From: Methanobacteriaceae archaeon | GTDB lineage: Archaea; Methanobacteriota; Methanobacteria; Methanobacteriales; Methanobacteriaceae | Length of the DNA: 24,647 bases | Reading direction: 5' to 3' | NCBI GenBank assembly: GCA_027318585.1 | Contig: DAHVOW010000023.1 | Span: forward strand, 1 to 24,647 | Part shown: positions 14,241 to 22,163 of the stretch, in pieces | How positions within the stretch are numbered: the first letter of the stretch is position 1 | Layout of the letters: each line of letters begins with the position of its first letter | The notes under the pieces: model-generated | What the model was told of the DNA's origin: nothing | Seen by the model: only the letters and a program-made list of their open reading frames with translations | Database searches by the model: none | Translations under genes and position numbers: made by a program

Positions 14241-16625
14241 ATGAAGGAGGTGAAAAAGATAAGAAAACAAGCAATTACAATAGCTATTACCCTTCTATTC
14301 GTTCTAATATTCGCTGGAGCAGCGTCCGCTGCTAATGTGACGGTTGGTCCTGATTCAACCTATAATTATCAGGCCATCCAGTCGGCAGTGGATGCCAGCG
14401 CGGATTCAGATACCATTACCGTGTATCCCAATGGTAACGGTGTTTACAATGAAAATGTGATTGTAAACAAACTTCTCAACATCGTGGCCAACAGTTCCGA
14501 CACCGTGGTCAACGGTAGTTTCACCATAACTGCCACTGGAAGCGGATCCACCATACAGGGCTTTACCATCAACAAAGGAACTCCATCCATAGTTTTCACT
14601 GAGAACTTTGACGGTGTATCAGCACCAGCTCTTCCAGCTGGATGGGCGGTGCAGGATGTCAGTGGTTATCAAGGGAATTGGGCCACTAATAATGGTTTGG
14701 TCCATCTTAATTGGGGCCAACCAGCCCATAGCACCCCTAATGTGGTATATTTCAACTCCTGGGATGCAAATTATGGAGAGAGTGCTAGATTATACCGTAC
14801 CAGTGGACTGGATTTAAGTAGTTTAAATAGTGCACAACTTTCCTTCTGGATGTTCCATGAAGCCACTATGTCTTCCAACAATGATTACATTCGTTTACAG
14901 CTTTCCCCTAATGGGGTAAGTTGGAGTGGTGTAGGTCCGACTATTTACCGATACGACGGCTCTACCGGTTGGAAAGAACATATCATCGATATCAGTGCAT
15001 TCACAGGTCCCGGTATGAATAACGTACAAATTGGAATATTAGGTTACAGTACTTGGGGAAATGACATCTGCATCGATGATATAACCGTTACCACTGGAAT
15101 GGCTCCAGCAACCAATGGAATCTACCTAAATGGTGCTTCCAATGTTAAAATAATCGGAAATACCATCAATGGATTCAACAATGGAAATGGGATATACGCC
15201 TATAACTCTAACGGAGACATAATAACTGGTAACAACATCAACGGTTGTGTAAATGGGATCTCCCTTTACAGCGCCAACAACAACCTGCTAACCGGAAACA
15301 ATGTTTTAGCCAGTACTAACATTGGGATCTACCTCAATCAGTATTCAACTGGCAACACCCTATTCAACAACACTGCAAATAATAACAACTACGGTATTTA
15401 CCTCAACTACTACAGTAACAACAACTATCTGGTAGAAAACACCGTAGCCAACAATCCGTACGATGGGATCACCCTAGGAGCTTCTACTGGAAACACTCTA
15501 CAAAGGAACATAGTGACCAATAACCTGAGATACGGGTTATGGAGTAACTACTACGGAAATACCATCATCGAGAACACTATAATGAACAACAACTACGGAA
15601 TCGGCCTAAACAACTACGTAAATAATGGTCTGGCCGAGACCATCAACTTCAACCGCATATACAACAACACCATTTACAACCTGGAAAATAGGCTTACCGC
15701 TAATGGAATACCCGATGCCACCTACAACTGGTGGGGAACCAACTCCCAGACAGAAATAACCTCTAAGATATCAGGAACAGCAAACTACAGTCCCTGGCTT
15801 TACATGACCATAAACGCCGATCCAAACAACATTAACAACCGAGAAACTAGCCTCATAACCGTCAGCTTCAATAACTACAGTACTAACGGAGTGACTTACA
15901 CACCACTGGCCAATCCGACCCTCGGACACCTACCAGACGGCACACCAGTAACATTTAACACTGCTTTGGGAAGCTTCGGAGGAAGTAAAACCATAGAGAC
16001 TCTAACCAGCGGAGGCCTAGCAACTGCTACTTTCAATGCGGATGAAACAGCCGGATCTGCAGCTGTATCTGCAGTTACGGACGCCCAGACTGTGAACCTT
16101 AACGTGGTAATTAACCCCAAATCCAGCCTCTACCTGAATGTAACCACCAACAACACCAATCCAATGGTGGGTGACACGGTGCTCTACACCTTGAAGGTGG
16201 GTAACCAGGGACCGGACACGGCCCAGGATGTGGTAATGACCTACGTCATTCCTCAGGGATTGGAGTTCGCAGGAGCCACTGTTGATAACGGAACCTACAC
16301 CTACGACGCCAGCACCAGGACCATCACTTGGACCATCGGTAAGGTGCCAGTAGGGGATCCATACCTGTGGCTTTCACTACGCGTAGCTCAAGCAGGCCAG
16401 TACCTCATAAACCCGACCCTCACCACCAGTACCTACGACCCCACACTAAACACCAACACCCAGTCCTTAACAGTCAACGCTCAAGCAGCAGTCGAACCAG
16501 AAACAGTGAACGCCCAGACTGAAACTAAGACGGTAGGGATGCAAAAAACAGGTATACCCGTAAATTACCTAGTATTAGCGTTACTGCTATTAATAGGAGG
16601 TTACCTAGTGCCAAAAAGGAAATAA
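14241..16625 (+). CDS. Large anchored surface protein: beta-helix, jelly-roll insert, Ig-like, DUF11
   Basis: 794 residues, exported. In order: signal peptide (to about 30, FAGAASA); first beta-helix coils (32-113, VGPDSTYNYQAIQSAVDAS); a jelly-roll/MAM-like insert (115-287, TENFDGVSAPALPAGW to DDITVTT); PbH1/NosD repeats (292-about 515) ending ATYNWWGTNS; an invasin-like Ig fold (LGHLPDGTPVTFNTALGSF); a DUF11 domain (about 632-740, VGDTVLYTLKVGNQGPDTAQDV); then MQKTGIP (767-773), a membrane helix and PKRK. It probably displays carbohydrate- or cell-binding modules outside the pseudomurein wall. ATG 14241 has no ribosome site upstream; GGAGGTGA (14246-14253) inside the first codons would instead place the start at ATA 14259. 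The Asn/Thr-rich composition is usual for such adhesin-like proteins. Confidence 0.88.
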   Translation: MKEVKKIRKQAITIAITLLFVLIFAGAASAANVTVGPDSTYNYQAIQSAVDASADSDTITVYPNGNGVYNENVIVNKLLNIVANSSDTVVNGSFTITATGSGSTIQGFTINKGTPSIVFTENFDGVSAPALPAGWAVQDVSGYQGNWATNNGLVHLNWGQPAHSTPNVVYFNSWDANYGESARLYRTSGLDLSSLNSAQLSFWMFHEATMSSNNDYIRLQLSPNGVSWSGVGPTIYRYDGSTGWKEHIIDISAFTGPGMNNVQIGILGYSTWGNDICIDDITVTTGMAPATNGIYLNGASNVKIIGNTINGFNNGNGIYAYNSNGDIITGNNINGCVNGISLYSANNNLLTGNNVLASTNIGIYLNQYSTGNTLFNNTANNNNYGIYLNYYSNNNYLVENTVANNPYDGITLGASTGNTLQRNIVTNNLRYGLWSNYYGNTIIENTIMNNNYGIGLNNYVNNGLAETINFNRIYNNTIYNLENRLTANGIPDATYNWWGTNSQTEITSKISGTANYSPWLYMTINADPNNINNRETSLITVSFNNYSTNGVTYTPLANPTLGHLPDGTPVTFNTALGSFGGSKTIETLTSGGLATATFNADETAGSAAVSAVTDAQTVNLNVVINPKSSLYLNVTTNNTNPMVGDTVLYTLKVGNQGPDTAQDVVMTYVIPQGLEFAGATVDNGTYTYDASTRTITWTIGKVPVGDPYLWLSLRVAQAGQYLINPTLTTSTYDPTLNTNTQSLTVNAQAAVEPETVNAQTETKTVGMQKTGIPVNYLVLALLLLIGGYLVPKRK

Positions 16626-16661
16626 TCCATTTCCCTTTTTTTTATTTTTATTTTATTTTAG
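16626..16661 (+). terminator. T-rich terminator after the surface protein
   Basis: Runs of T (TTTCCC then T8, ATTTTTATTTTATTTTA) directly after the stop codon. Archaeal termination often needs only T-tracts. The tract extends into the convergent coiled-coil gene's 3' end. Confidence 0.5.
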
Positions 16662-17037
16662 GATCATCCTTATTGAATTCTAGAAAACTCTCCGGATACC
16701 TTTTAAGAATATAATCAAAAAATCCACGTTTTTCAAGGTCTTTAATCACCATTCTGGCCTCTTCTAAGAGTTCCTTGGTGATCTGGTAGCGGTGTTGCAG
16801 TTTATCATGGTCATTTTGGAGTTTATGATATCTTCGCACGTTGAACTCCACCTTCATATGCTCCAGCTCATCCAGACGCTTTTGAATAATCTTCTTATCA
16901 TCCAGGGCGTCACGGAGGATCTCCTGGGAAGTGGATAGTATCTCTTTAAAGGACTCCAGCTCTTTATCCCTTTTTGAGAGTTCAGCTTCCAGCATCTTTA
17001 TTCTTTCATCATAATTATCGGGGTCTGGTTGGGTCAT
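16648..17037 (-). CDS. Coiled-coil protein of unknown function
   Basis: 129 residues, highly charged and soluble, with no membrane segment. Residues 8-105 show heptad-like spacing of hydrophobic residues (RIKMLEAELSKRDKELESF, IIQKRLDELEHMKVEFNVRR, LQHRYQITKELLEEARMVI), so a long coiled coil is likely. The last 25 residues (GFFDYILKRYPESFLEF) resemble a short amphipathic or docking helix. I do not recognise a family with known function. No strong ribosome site precedes the ATG at 17037. It is convergent with the surface protein and divergent from the small membrane protein at 17133, with a 95-bp AT-rich spacer that must hold both promoters. Confidence 0.75.
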   Translation of the reverse strand: MTQPDPDNYDERIKMLEAELSKRDKELESFKEILSTSQEILRDALDDKKIIQKRLDELEHMKVEFNVRRYHKLQNDHDKLQHRYQITKELLEEARMVIKDLEKRGFFDYILKRYPESFLEFNKDDPKIK

Positions 17038-17132
17038 GAGTATGCCACTTCCAAGGGTAGTTGTATTTAGAATTGCTTATTTGGTAAATTATTTTACTCA
17101 TCAATCTAATAATGTAGTTAGGTGTTTTAGTT

Positions 17133-17345
17133 ATGAAAGTGGTGACAGTGGCCCTGGTGATATTGTTAGTGGTGGCGGGGGTGTTGCTGGTAATGGCCGT
17201 TAATAAATCAGATGAAACCGGGGATAATAATACTCCGGAGGGGCAGAACACACAGAACATGCCCTATCCTCAGAATTCTGATGAGAATACGTCAACACAG
17301 AACACGGGACCGGAAGTAACAAGTCCCAACGTCCAGCAAAAATAG
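17133..17345 (+). CDS. Small single-helix membrane protein with hydrophilic tail
   Basis: 70 residues. An N-terminal membrane helix (VVTVALVILLVVAGVLLVMA) is followed by about 45 Asn/Thr/Gln/Pro/Glu-rich residues without recognisable domain. The orientation is probably tail-out, as a signal anchor or possibly a cleaved secreted peptide. AGGTG sits about 9 nt before the ATG. Function unknown. It is convergent with the Lhr gene, and a T-run (about 17369-17376) follows the stop codon. Confidence 0.65.
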   Translation: MKVVTVALVILLVVAGVLLVMAVNKSDETGDNNTPEGQNTQNMPYPQNSDENTSTQNTGPEVTSPNVQQK

Positions 17346-17384
17346 ACCTATGGGGACTGTAATATACTTTTTTTTGAATTATTT

Positions 17385-19970
17385 TTAGGAAGAACTCCCT
17401 ATCTCTTTTAGTATGGCCTGATGCATCCTCCTTATGAACTCCATCCTCTCTTCGTACTTCAAAACATCCAGGTAGCCCTGGGCCACCAGGTTGAAGGCAA
17501 ATGGCGAGGGAATCCGGGTGCTGATCTGTTTGATGTCCATTTTCTCTTCTTCCAGGAGTTTCAGGACCTTCCTGGCATTCTTAACGTCCATATAGTCCTC
17601 CATAACCTCCCGGCGAGCTTCTTTGAGGATGGAGAAATTAGGGTCCAGGTCCTTCACAAACTTCAGGAGGATCTTGCCCTTAACCTGCTGCCTTCCCACC
17701 GACTTCTCCTGTCCCTTGTAACGGCGCAGGATCATGAGGGAACGCCCGGCACAGTGACGGAAACGTCCCGCCAGGGTTTCAGTCTTGTCAATAGCCTCCA
17801 CCAGGATCTCCTCCAAGTTATCGGCAGTTAACTCCTTAAAGGCCTCTAACCCTCCGATTTTCCCCTCGGAGCTGAGGTAAAAGCCATTATCCGAGACGGA
17901 GATCATCACATCCCGCCGGAACTTCCGGGCAATGACGTAGGCCAGGGCCCGGGACAGGGCATCATTAACCCTCCGACCGAATAGGGTGTGGAAGACCACG
18001 AACTTACGGCCCCCATAGCCGGTGTAGAACTCCACCAGCAACTTCTTGAGGCTGGGGATCTCAGCGTAGAGGTACTGCTCCCGGAAGTACTGGTAAATGG
18101 AGTGGGCCGCATTGTAGTCCAGATAAAGATATTCCTGAATGTATTTCATGATTTCATCCTGGCTACGGCCCTTTTTAAACTCCCACTCCAGAATCCCCCG
18201 GAACTTCTGTATCTCCAGGGCCAGATCAAAGGACAAGGGCAGCTGCTCCGAGAACCAGGAGGGGATGGTGGGAGGTCCGGAGGCAGGGCTGACGTTAACA
18301 CTCATACCCCGGGCATAGTTAAAGCGGTAGATACGACCACCCAGGACGAAACTATCACCCTTTCTAAGTTTCTCCATGAAATCCTCCTCCACCCGGCCCA
18401 CCACCTGACCGTTGCACTTAACCACCGCTGCGGAACGGTCCGGGATGGTGCCGATGTTGGTGGAGTACAGCATCCGGGCCAGCCTACCCCTCCGACCCAG
18501 TTCATTCTTATCCCAGTCCACCCAGATCTTGGCGTATACGTAGCGGTCCTCTAATCGGGTGTACTCCCCGGCCAGGTAACTTAACACACTGTCAAAGTCC
18601 TCCCGGGACAGATTCCGATAGGGGTAGCTGCCCCGGATGACCGCCAGGGCATCATCAATATCCCAGCGACTTTCAATGGCCATTCCGTAGATGTGCTGGG
18701 ATAATACGTCCAGACAGTTCCCCGGGATATGGATCTCATCAATACGACCATCCCGAGCGTTTTTCAGAATAAGAGCACATTCCACCAGGTCATCCCGGTC
18801 CACCACCATCATCCTTCCCTTGCTCTTCTCATGGAGCTGGTGACCGCTGCGTCCTATCCGCTGCAGGGCCCGGCTCACCGACTTGGGGGAGCTGACCATC
18901 ACCACCAGGTCGATATAACCGATATCAATCCCCAGCTCCAGGGAGGTGGAAGAAACTACTACTTTCAGCTTACCATCCTTAAGTTGGTTCTCGGCCTCCA
19001 GGCGCAGCTCCCGGCTCAGGGAGGAATGGTGGGCCATGATGTTATCGTGGTTATAAAAATCAGGGTAGCGCTTTTTAAGGTTGAACACCACACTCTCGGT
19101 GCCGCTGCGGGTGTTGGTGAAGATCAGGGTGGTCTGGTGCTCCTGGATGAGCCCATGCAGGGACTGGTACATGGCCCGGTTAACTTCATCGGTGTCAGTG
19201 GTGATGATATCCTCCACCGGACATATCAGCTCCATATCCAGCTGTTTCAGGTAGTTAACCTCCACAATGAGGCAGTTCCGGGGCTGGCCATAATGCAACC
19301 CCACCAGGAACTCGGCCACCCTCTCCAGGGGATGTACCGTGGCGGATAGGCCGATACGGGTGAAATCCCCCACCATCCGGGCCAGACGCTCCAGAGAGAG
19401 GGAGAGATGGGTTCCCCTTTTGTTATCCGCCAGGCTGTGGATCTCATCCACGATAACGTACCTCACACTCTTAAGCTTCTCACGGAACTTGGGAGCCACC
19501 AGGAGTATGGAAAGAGTCTCGGGGGTGGTGATCAGGATATGGGGTGGGATTTTAAGCATCTTGGAACGCTGGTACTGGCTGGTGTCCCCGGTACGCACCA
19601 TCTTCCGGATGCCCAGCTTTTTCCCGGCAATCTCTTCAATCCCACTCAGGGGATCATCCAGGTTCTTCTCGATATCATTATCCAGGGCCTTAAGGGGGGA
19701 GATGTAGATACAGTACACTTCGTCTTCCAATTCATCCGCCTCGGCCAGGGTGGTCAACTCGCTTATTATGGATAAAAAGGCAGTGAGGGTTTTACCGGAA
19801 CCAGTGGGGGAGGATACTAGCACATTCTGGCCCTGGTGGATGTCCACGATGGCCTGGCGCTGGGCCTGGGAGAAGGTCTTGAAGTTTCCCCGGAACCATT
19901 CCCGCACCCAGGGATGCAGTATATTGTAAATCTCTTTATCAGAGTATTGTTTTTCCTGTTTAGTAATCAT
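17385..19970 (-). CDS. lhr: Lhr-type superfamily 2 DNA helicase
   Basis: An 861-residue ATP-dependent helicase of the Lhr family, the archaeal core-length form. Motifs in order: Q-motif region (FSQAQRQA, 33-40), Walker A SPTGSGKT (54-61), DEIH box (175-178), GLSAT (207-211), HHSSLSRELR, SLELGIDIGYIDLVV (motif V) and QRIGRSGHQ (motif VI). The following winged-helix and Lhr-specific domains (about 420-861, with RGRLARMLYSTNIGTIP and the GRRVNDALSRALAYV segment) complete the core. Lhr translocates 3' to 5' on single-stranded DNA and unwinds branched and RNA-DNA duplexes in repair or replication restart. The start is ATG 19970; GGAGA lies upstream but at long spacing. It lies 53 bp downstream of the phosphoesterase gene on the same strand, a pairing also seen in bacteria. 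Confidence 0.95.
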   Translation of the reverse strand: MITKQEKQYSDKEIYNILHPWVREWFRGNFKTFSQAQRQAIVDIHQGQNVLVSSPTGSGKTLTAFLSIISELTTLAEADELEDEVYCIYISPLKALDNDIEKNLDDPLSGIEEIAGKKLGIRKMVRTGDTSQYQRSKMLKIPPHILITTPETLSILLVAPKFREKLKSVRYVIVDEIHSLADNKRGTHLSLSLERLARMVGDFTRIGLSATVHPLERVAEFLVGLHYGQPRNCLIVEVNYLKQLDMELICPVEDIITTDTDEVNRAMYQSLHGLIQEHQTTLIFTNTRSGTESVVFNLKKRYPDFYNHDNIMAHHSSLSRELRLEAENQLKDGKLKVVVSSTSLELGIDIGYIDLVVMVSSPKSVSRALQRIGRSGHQLHEKSKGRMMVVDRDDLVECALILKNARDGRIDEIHIPGNCLDVLSQHIYGMAIESRWDIDDALAVIRGSYPYRNLSREDFDSVLSYLAGEYTRLEDRYVYAKIWVDWDKNELGRRGRLARMLYSTNIGTIPDRSAAVVKCNGQVVGRVEEDFMEKLRKGDSFVLGGRIYRFNYARGMSVNVSPASGPPTIPSWFSEQLPLSFDLALEIQKFRGILEWEFKKGRSQDEIMKYIQEYLYLDYNAAHSIYQYFREQYLYAEIPSLKKLLVEFYTGYGGRKFVVFHTLFGRRVNDALSRALAYVIARKFRRDVMISVSDNGFYLSSEGKIGGLEAFKELTADNLEEILVEAIDKTETLAGRFRHCAGRSLMILRRYKGQEKSVGRQQVKGKILLKFVKDLDPNFSILKEARREVMEDYMDVKNARKVLKLLEEEKMDIKQISTRIPSPFAFNLVAQGYLDVLKYEERMEFIRRMHQAILKEIGSSS

Positions 19971-20023
19971 GATGCTATTATTTTCTCCAAAAATTCGTTA
20001 TCTAAAAAATGAAAATCATCCAC

Positions 20024-20764
20024 TTAAATCATGTTGTAGCGCTTTTGAAATTCCAATAAATCTTCTACCCGGCCGAAACAGAGGGTTTCAAAGTCTTCCA
20101 CACCATAAACTTCCCAGTCATTGATATCTCCCTTGAGGAAAGGGGAGAGGGGCTTCTCATGGAGTATATCCGAACCCTCACTAACGAAGTTAAAGGAAGG
20201 CATCACCACCAGGTTCTTATCCTGGAACCGGCCTTTGAGGTAGCATTTCATCTTCTCAACTCTCTCCCCACTCCGGAGGCCAATGGTGGGGTGTTCATGG
20301 CCGATGATGATGGTCTCCTCTTCGATCTCATCCCACTTGGGGGGTACCTGGTCCCCGTGCATCACCAGGAAGTTTCCGGTTGAATATTGTTTATACATCT
20401 CCAGGCCGGTTTTACGGGCGATGATTGGTGTCAGTGGGTCGTGGTTGCCCTGGATCAGGATGATCTCCTGGAAGTGATTTTTCAAGAAGTCCACGAAGTT
20501 TAGGGTTTCACTCCACTCCTGGCGGCTGATCTTCCCGAATTCGTGTTTAAAATCTCCATTGATAATTATGCCCTCTGCTTTTTGCAGAAAGTGCACCTCC
20601 TCCAGACGGTTGGTCAGGAGGGGATACTGGAATTTGGGGACCATCACCCCCTGATAGTTAAGGGCCTCCTCATATCCCAGGTGCAGATCCGAGATAATCA
20701 GATAATCATTGGCAAAAAGGGCCAGATCCACTATCCGGGCACCATAAAGACTGATATTAGCCAT
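20024..20764 (-). CDS. Lhr-associated metallophosphoesterase
   Basis: A 246-residue calcineurin-like phosphoesterase. Metal ligands are visible in order: SDLHLG (Asp26, His28), GDFKHE (Asp71), GNHD (107-109 Asn-His-Asp), MHGD (His136) and GHEH (155-158). This is the family linked to Lhr helicases, thought to act as a nuclease or nucleotide phosphatase in the same repair pathway. It is first in a two-gene operon with lhr. AAGGT precedes the ATG, and ATTTTATATTTG (near 20787-20797, minus strand) is a plausible TATA box. The 20765-20898 spacer also holds a TTAAAGC/GCTTTAA inverted repeat (20855-20861 and 20885-20891) that may end the transcript coming from 21853. Confidence 0.9.
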   Translation of the reverse strand: MANISLYGARIVDLALFANDYLIISDLHLGYEEALNYQGVMVPKFQYPLLTNRLEEVHFLQKAEGIIINGDFKHEFGKISRQEWSETLNFVDFLKNHFQEIILIQGNHDPLTPIIARKTGLEMYKQYSTGNFLVMHGDQVPPKWDEIEEETIIIGHEHPTIGLRSGERVEKMKCYLKGRFQDKNLVVMPSFNFVSEGSDILHEKPLSPFLKGDINDWEVYGVEDFETLCFGRVEDLLEFQKRYNMI

Positions 20765-20898
20765 ATTATAAACCTTAAAAAATCTTCAAATATAAAATAA
20801 TTTGTTCTTAATTAAGTTGATCCTTACCTCTAATTATAGGTGGATTGTTGGATATTAAAGCTTTCTACTGGGAATGAAAAGGGGGCTTTAAAAGTTTA

Positions 20899-21135
20899 TT
20901 AATCCTTGAAATTTCTTAAAATCCAGTTCATGGCAGAATGGAGTATTAAAACCACCACAAAGGGCACGAAGAGGTAGGTGTGGATTTGAAATGATAATGT
21001 TTTTGATAAAAGACCCAGGGTCAGGGCCTCTATGGGGCGGTAGTAGGCAATGCCCAGCCCGCTAATGAGTACCAGGACCGTTAAGATGATGAGGGCCAGG
21101 TGCACCGTCCGGCGGAAGGTGTAATCGTTCTTCAT
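20899..21135 (-). CDS. Two-helix membrane protein, cytochrome b-like, partner of the SUOX-type protein
   Basis: 78 residues with two membrane helices: 12-30 (HLALIILTVLVLISGLGIA) and about 51-72 (IHTYLFVPFVVVLILHSAMN). His52 and His66 lie on helix 2 with 13 residues between them, the spacing by which cytochrome b helices bind two hemes; His12 begins helix 1. This resembles half of a DUF4405 or FdnI-like four-helix bundle and could dimerise. ATG 21135 has GGAGGTGA upstream. It follows the SUOX-type gene by 58 bp on the same strand, recalling MsrP-MsrQ pairs. Heme binding is inference; a quinone-free or heme-free anchoring role is the alternative. Confidence 0.7.
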   Translation of the reverse strand: MKNDYTFRRTVHLALIILTVLVLISGLGIAYYRPIEALTLGLLSKTLSFQIHTYLFVPFVVVLILHSAMNWILRNFKD

Positions 21136-21140
21136 ATAAT

Positions 21141-21169
21141 CACCTCCGGATGTTATCCATTACCATCCG
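21141..21169 (-). promoter_or_regulatory. Ribosome site adjoining an intergenic hairpin
   Basis: In the mRNA, CGGATG (21169-21164) and CATCCG (21152-21147) can pair across an 11-nt loop. The stem ends directly at GGAGGTGA, the ribosome site of the two-helix gene. This may couple or limit its translation. Confidence 0.4.
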
Positions 21170-21193
21170 AGTTAAATACTATCCTCCAGTTTT

Positions 21194-21853
21194 CTATCCC
21201 AGGAATCTTTCAGACAGGTTTCCACTGTTAGAATACCCGCGACTTTCCCAGTAACCCTTGTAATTGGGATCATCTGATAATTCAATTTCATCCACCCACT
21301 TGATCCACTTGTAGCCCCATTTACTCTCGGCCACCAGCTGGAAGGGATAACCCCGCTCCGGGGGGATGGTGGCATTGTTCATCTTATAAGCCAGGAGTAT
21401 CTGATTGTTATTCACATAATCCAGCGGGAAAGAGGTGGTGTAACCGTCCACGGCATGGAAAATGATGGTGTTGGCCGGGGGCAGCGGCCCAGCCTTCTTA
21501 ATAAGCTCACTAACCAGCACACCCTCCCAGAGGATGTTCACACTCCAACCCTCCACACAGTCCAGCTTAACCACCTTGCGGTAGGTGGTGAAATTCTTAA
21601 CCTCATCGTAGGTGTAATTAACTGGTCTTTGCACTAATCCCGTGATTTGCAAACGGTAACTTTTGATATCCACATACTGAGGACCTTTTATGGAGTTCTC
21701 CCGGAAATCGTTGACTGAGGATAGATCTTCTCCCTGGTACTGACGTACTTCTGCCGTGTCCAGGGTTATTATATTATTCTGGAAGTTCTCCAGGGCCAGA
21801 AACATGCCCAGAACAACCACCGAAAGTACAATTACCAGGTAGATTTTTTTCAG
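21194..21853 (-). CDS. SUOX-fold molybdopterin oxidoreductase with N-terminal membrane anchor
   Basis: 219 residues when read from CTG 21853. After a short N-terminal helix (KKIYLVIVLSVVVLGMFLAL), residues from about 55 form an oxidoreductase molybdopterin-binding domain (PF00174, SUOX/MsrP fold). KLDCVEGWSV supplies the molybdenum ligand Cys99, and AESKWGYKWIKWVDEIEL is the usual C-terminal cofactor segment. Length fits the catalytic domain alone, with no dimerisation domain. No twin-arginine motif is present. AGGAGG (21866-21861) places the start at CTG 21853; the first canonical start, GTG 21820, would cut the hydrophobic leader in half. It probably works outside the membrane with the two-helix protein encoded next. 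Substrate unknown; methionine sulfoxide or another oxide is a guess from MsrP. Confidence 0.85.
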   Translation of the reverse strand: MKKIYLVIVLSVVVLGMFLALENFQNNIITLDTAEVRQYQGEDLSSVNDFRENSIKGPQYVDIKSYRLQITGLVQRPVNYTYDEVKNFTTYRKVVKLDCVEGWSVNILWEGVLVSELIKKAGPLPPANTIIFHAVDGYTTSFPLDYVNNNQILLAYKMNNATIPPERGYPFQLVAESKWGYKWIKWVDEIELSDDPNYKGYWESRGYSNSGNLSERFLG

Positions 21854-21965
21854 GAAATCTCCTCCTATGTATTTATTTATAATATTGTGATTTGATTCAG
21901 AAAATTGTTTTGATTGTAATAACTAATTGTTTTGTTTATAGCTCACAGTCTTGGTTTCCAACATC

Positions 21966-22015
21966 AAAAATATTGTCAGTTATAAACAATATTTTTATAG
22001 TATGAACTAACATAC
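21966..22015. promoter_or_regulatory. Divergent promoter region with two perfect inverted repeats
   Basis: AAAAATATTG (21966-21975) and CAATATTTTT (21987-21996) are perfect 10-bp arms with an 11-bp spacer. GTATG-AACTAA-CATAC (22000-22015) follows immediately. TTTTTATAG (21992-22000), overlapping both, is a good TATA candidate for the rightward VWA gene, with a start near 22022. The site lies between the SUOX operon and the VWA gene and could control either. No ORF fits in 21854-22163. Confidence 0.5.
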
Positions 22016-22021
22016 ATCTTT

Positions 22022-22163
22022 ATGTAGACCCGAGGTCCTTACACCAAGGAATCCATCTGATGATAGGTTCTGATGGTCGGTTGGATTATTTAGTTAATGA
22101 CCACCAACTTGAAGACAAGGGCAATGATTGGGTTACATTTACAAGACAAAAGAGGTAAAAAAG
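22022..22163 (+). other. Probable structured 5' leader of the VWA gene
   Basis: About 140 nt between the predicted transcript start and the gene. Pairings visible are GACC-CGA-GGTC (22027-22037), TCCTT-ACACC-AAGGA (22036-22050), AATCCA (22050-22055) with TGGATT (22082-22087), and GTTGG (22080-22084) with CCAAC (22104-22108). Some are mutually exclusive. I recognise no known riboswitch. Confidence 0.35.

Noticed and set aside
17421..19775. Long open frames antisense to the helicase gene (up to 206 codons)
   Set aside because: They mirror the lhr codons, have no ribosome sites, and translate to low-complexity His/Gln/Gly-rich sequence; lhr itself has all helicase motifs.
22055..22075. C/D-box guide RNA (TGATGA and CTGA occur here)
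   Set aside because: The C', D' and terminal-stem arrangement does not follow; spacing between boxes is wrong.
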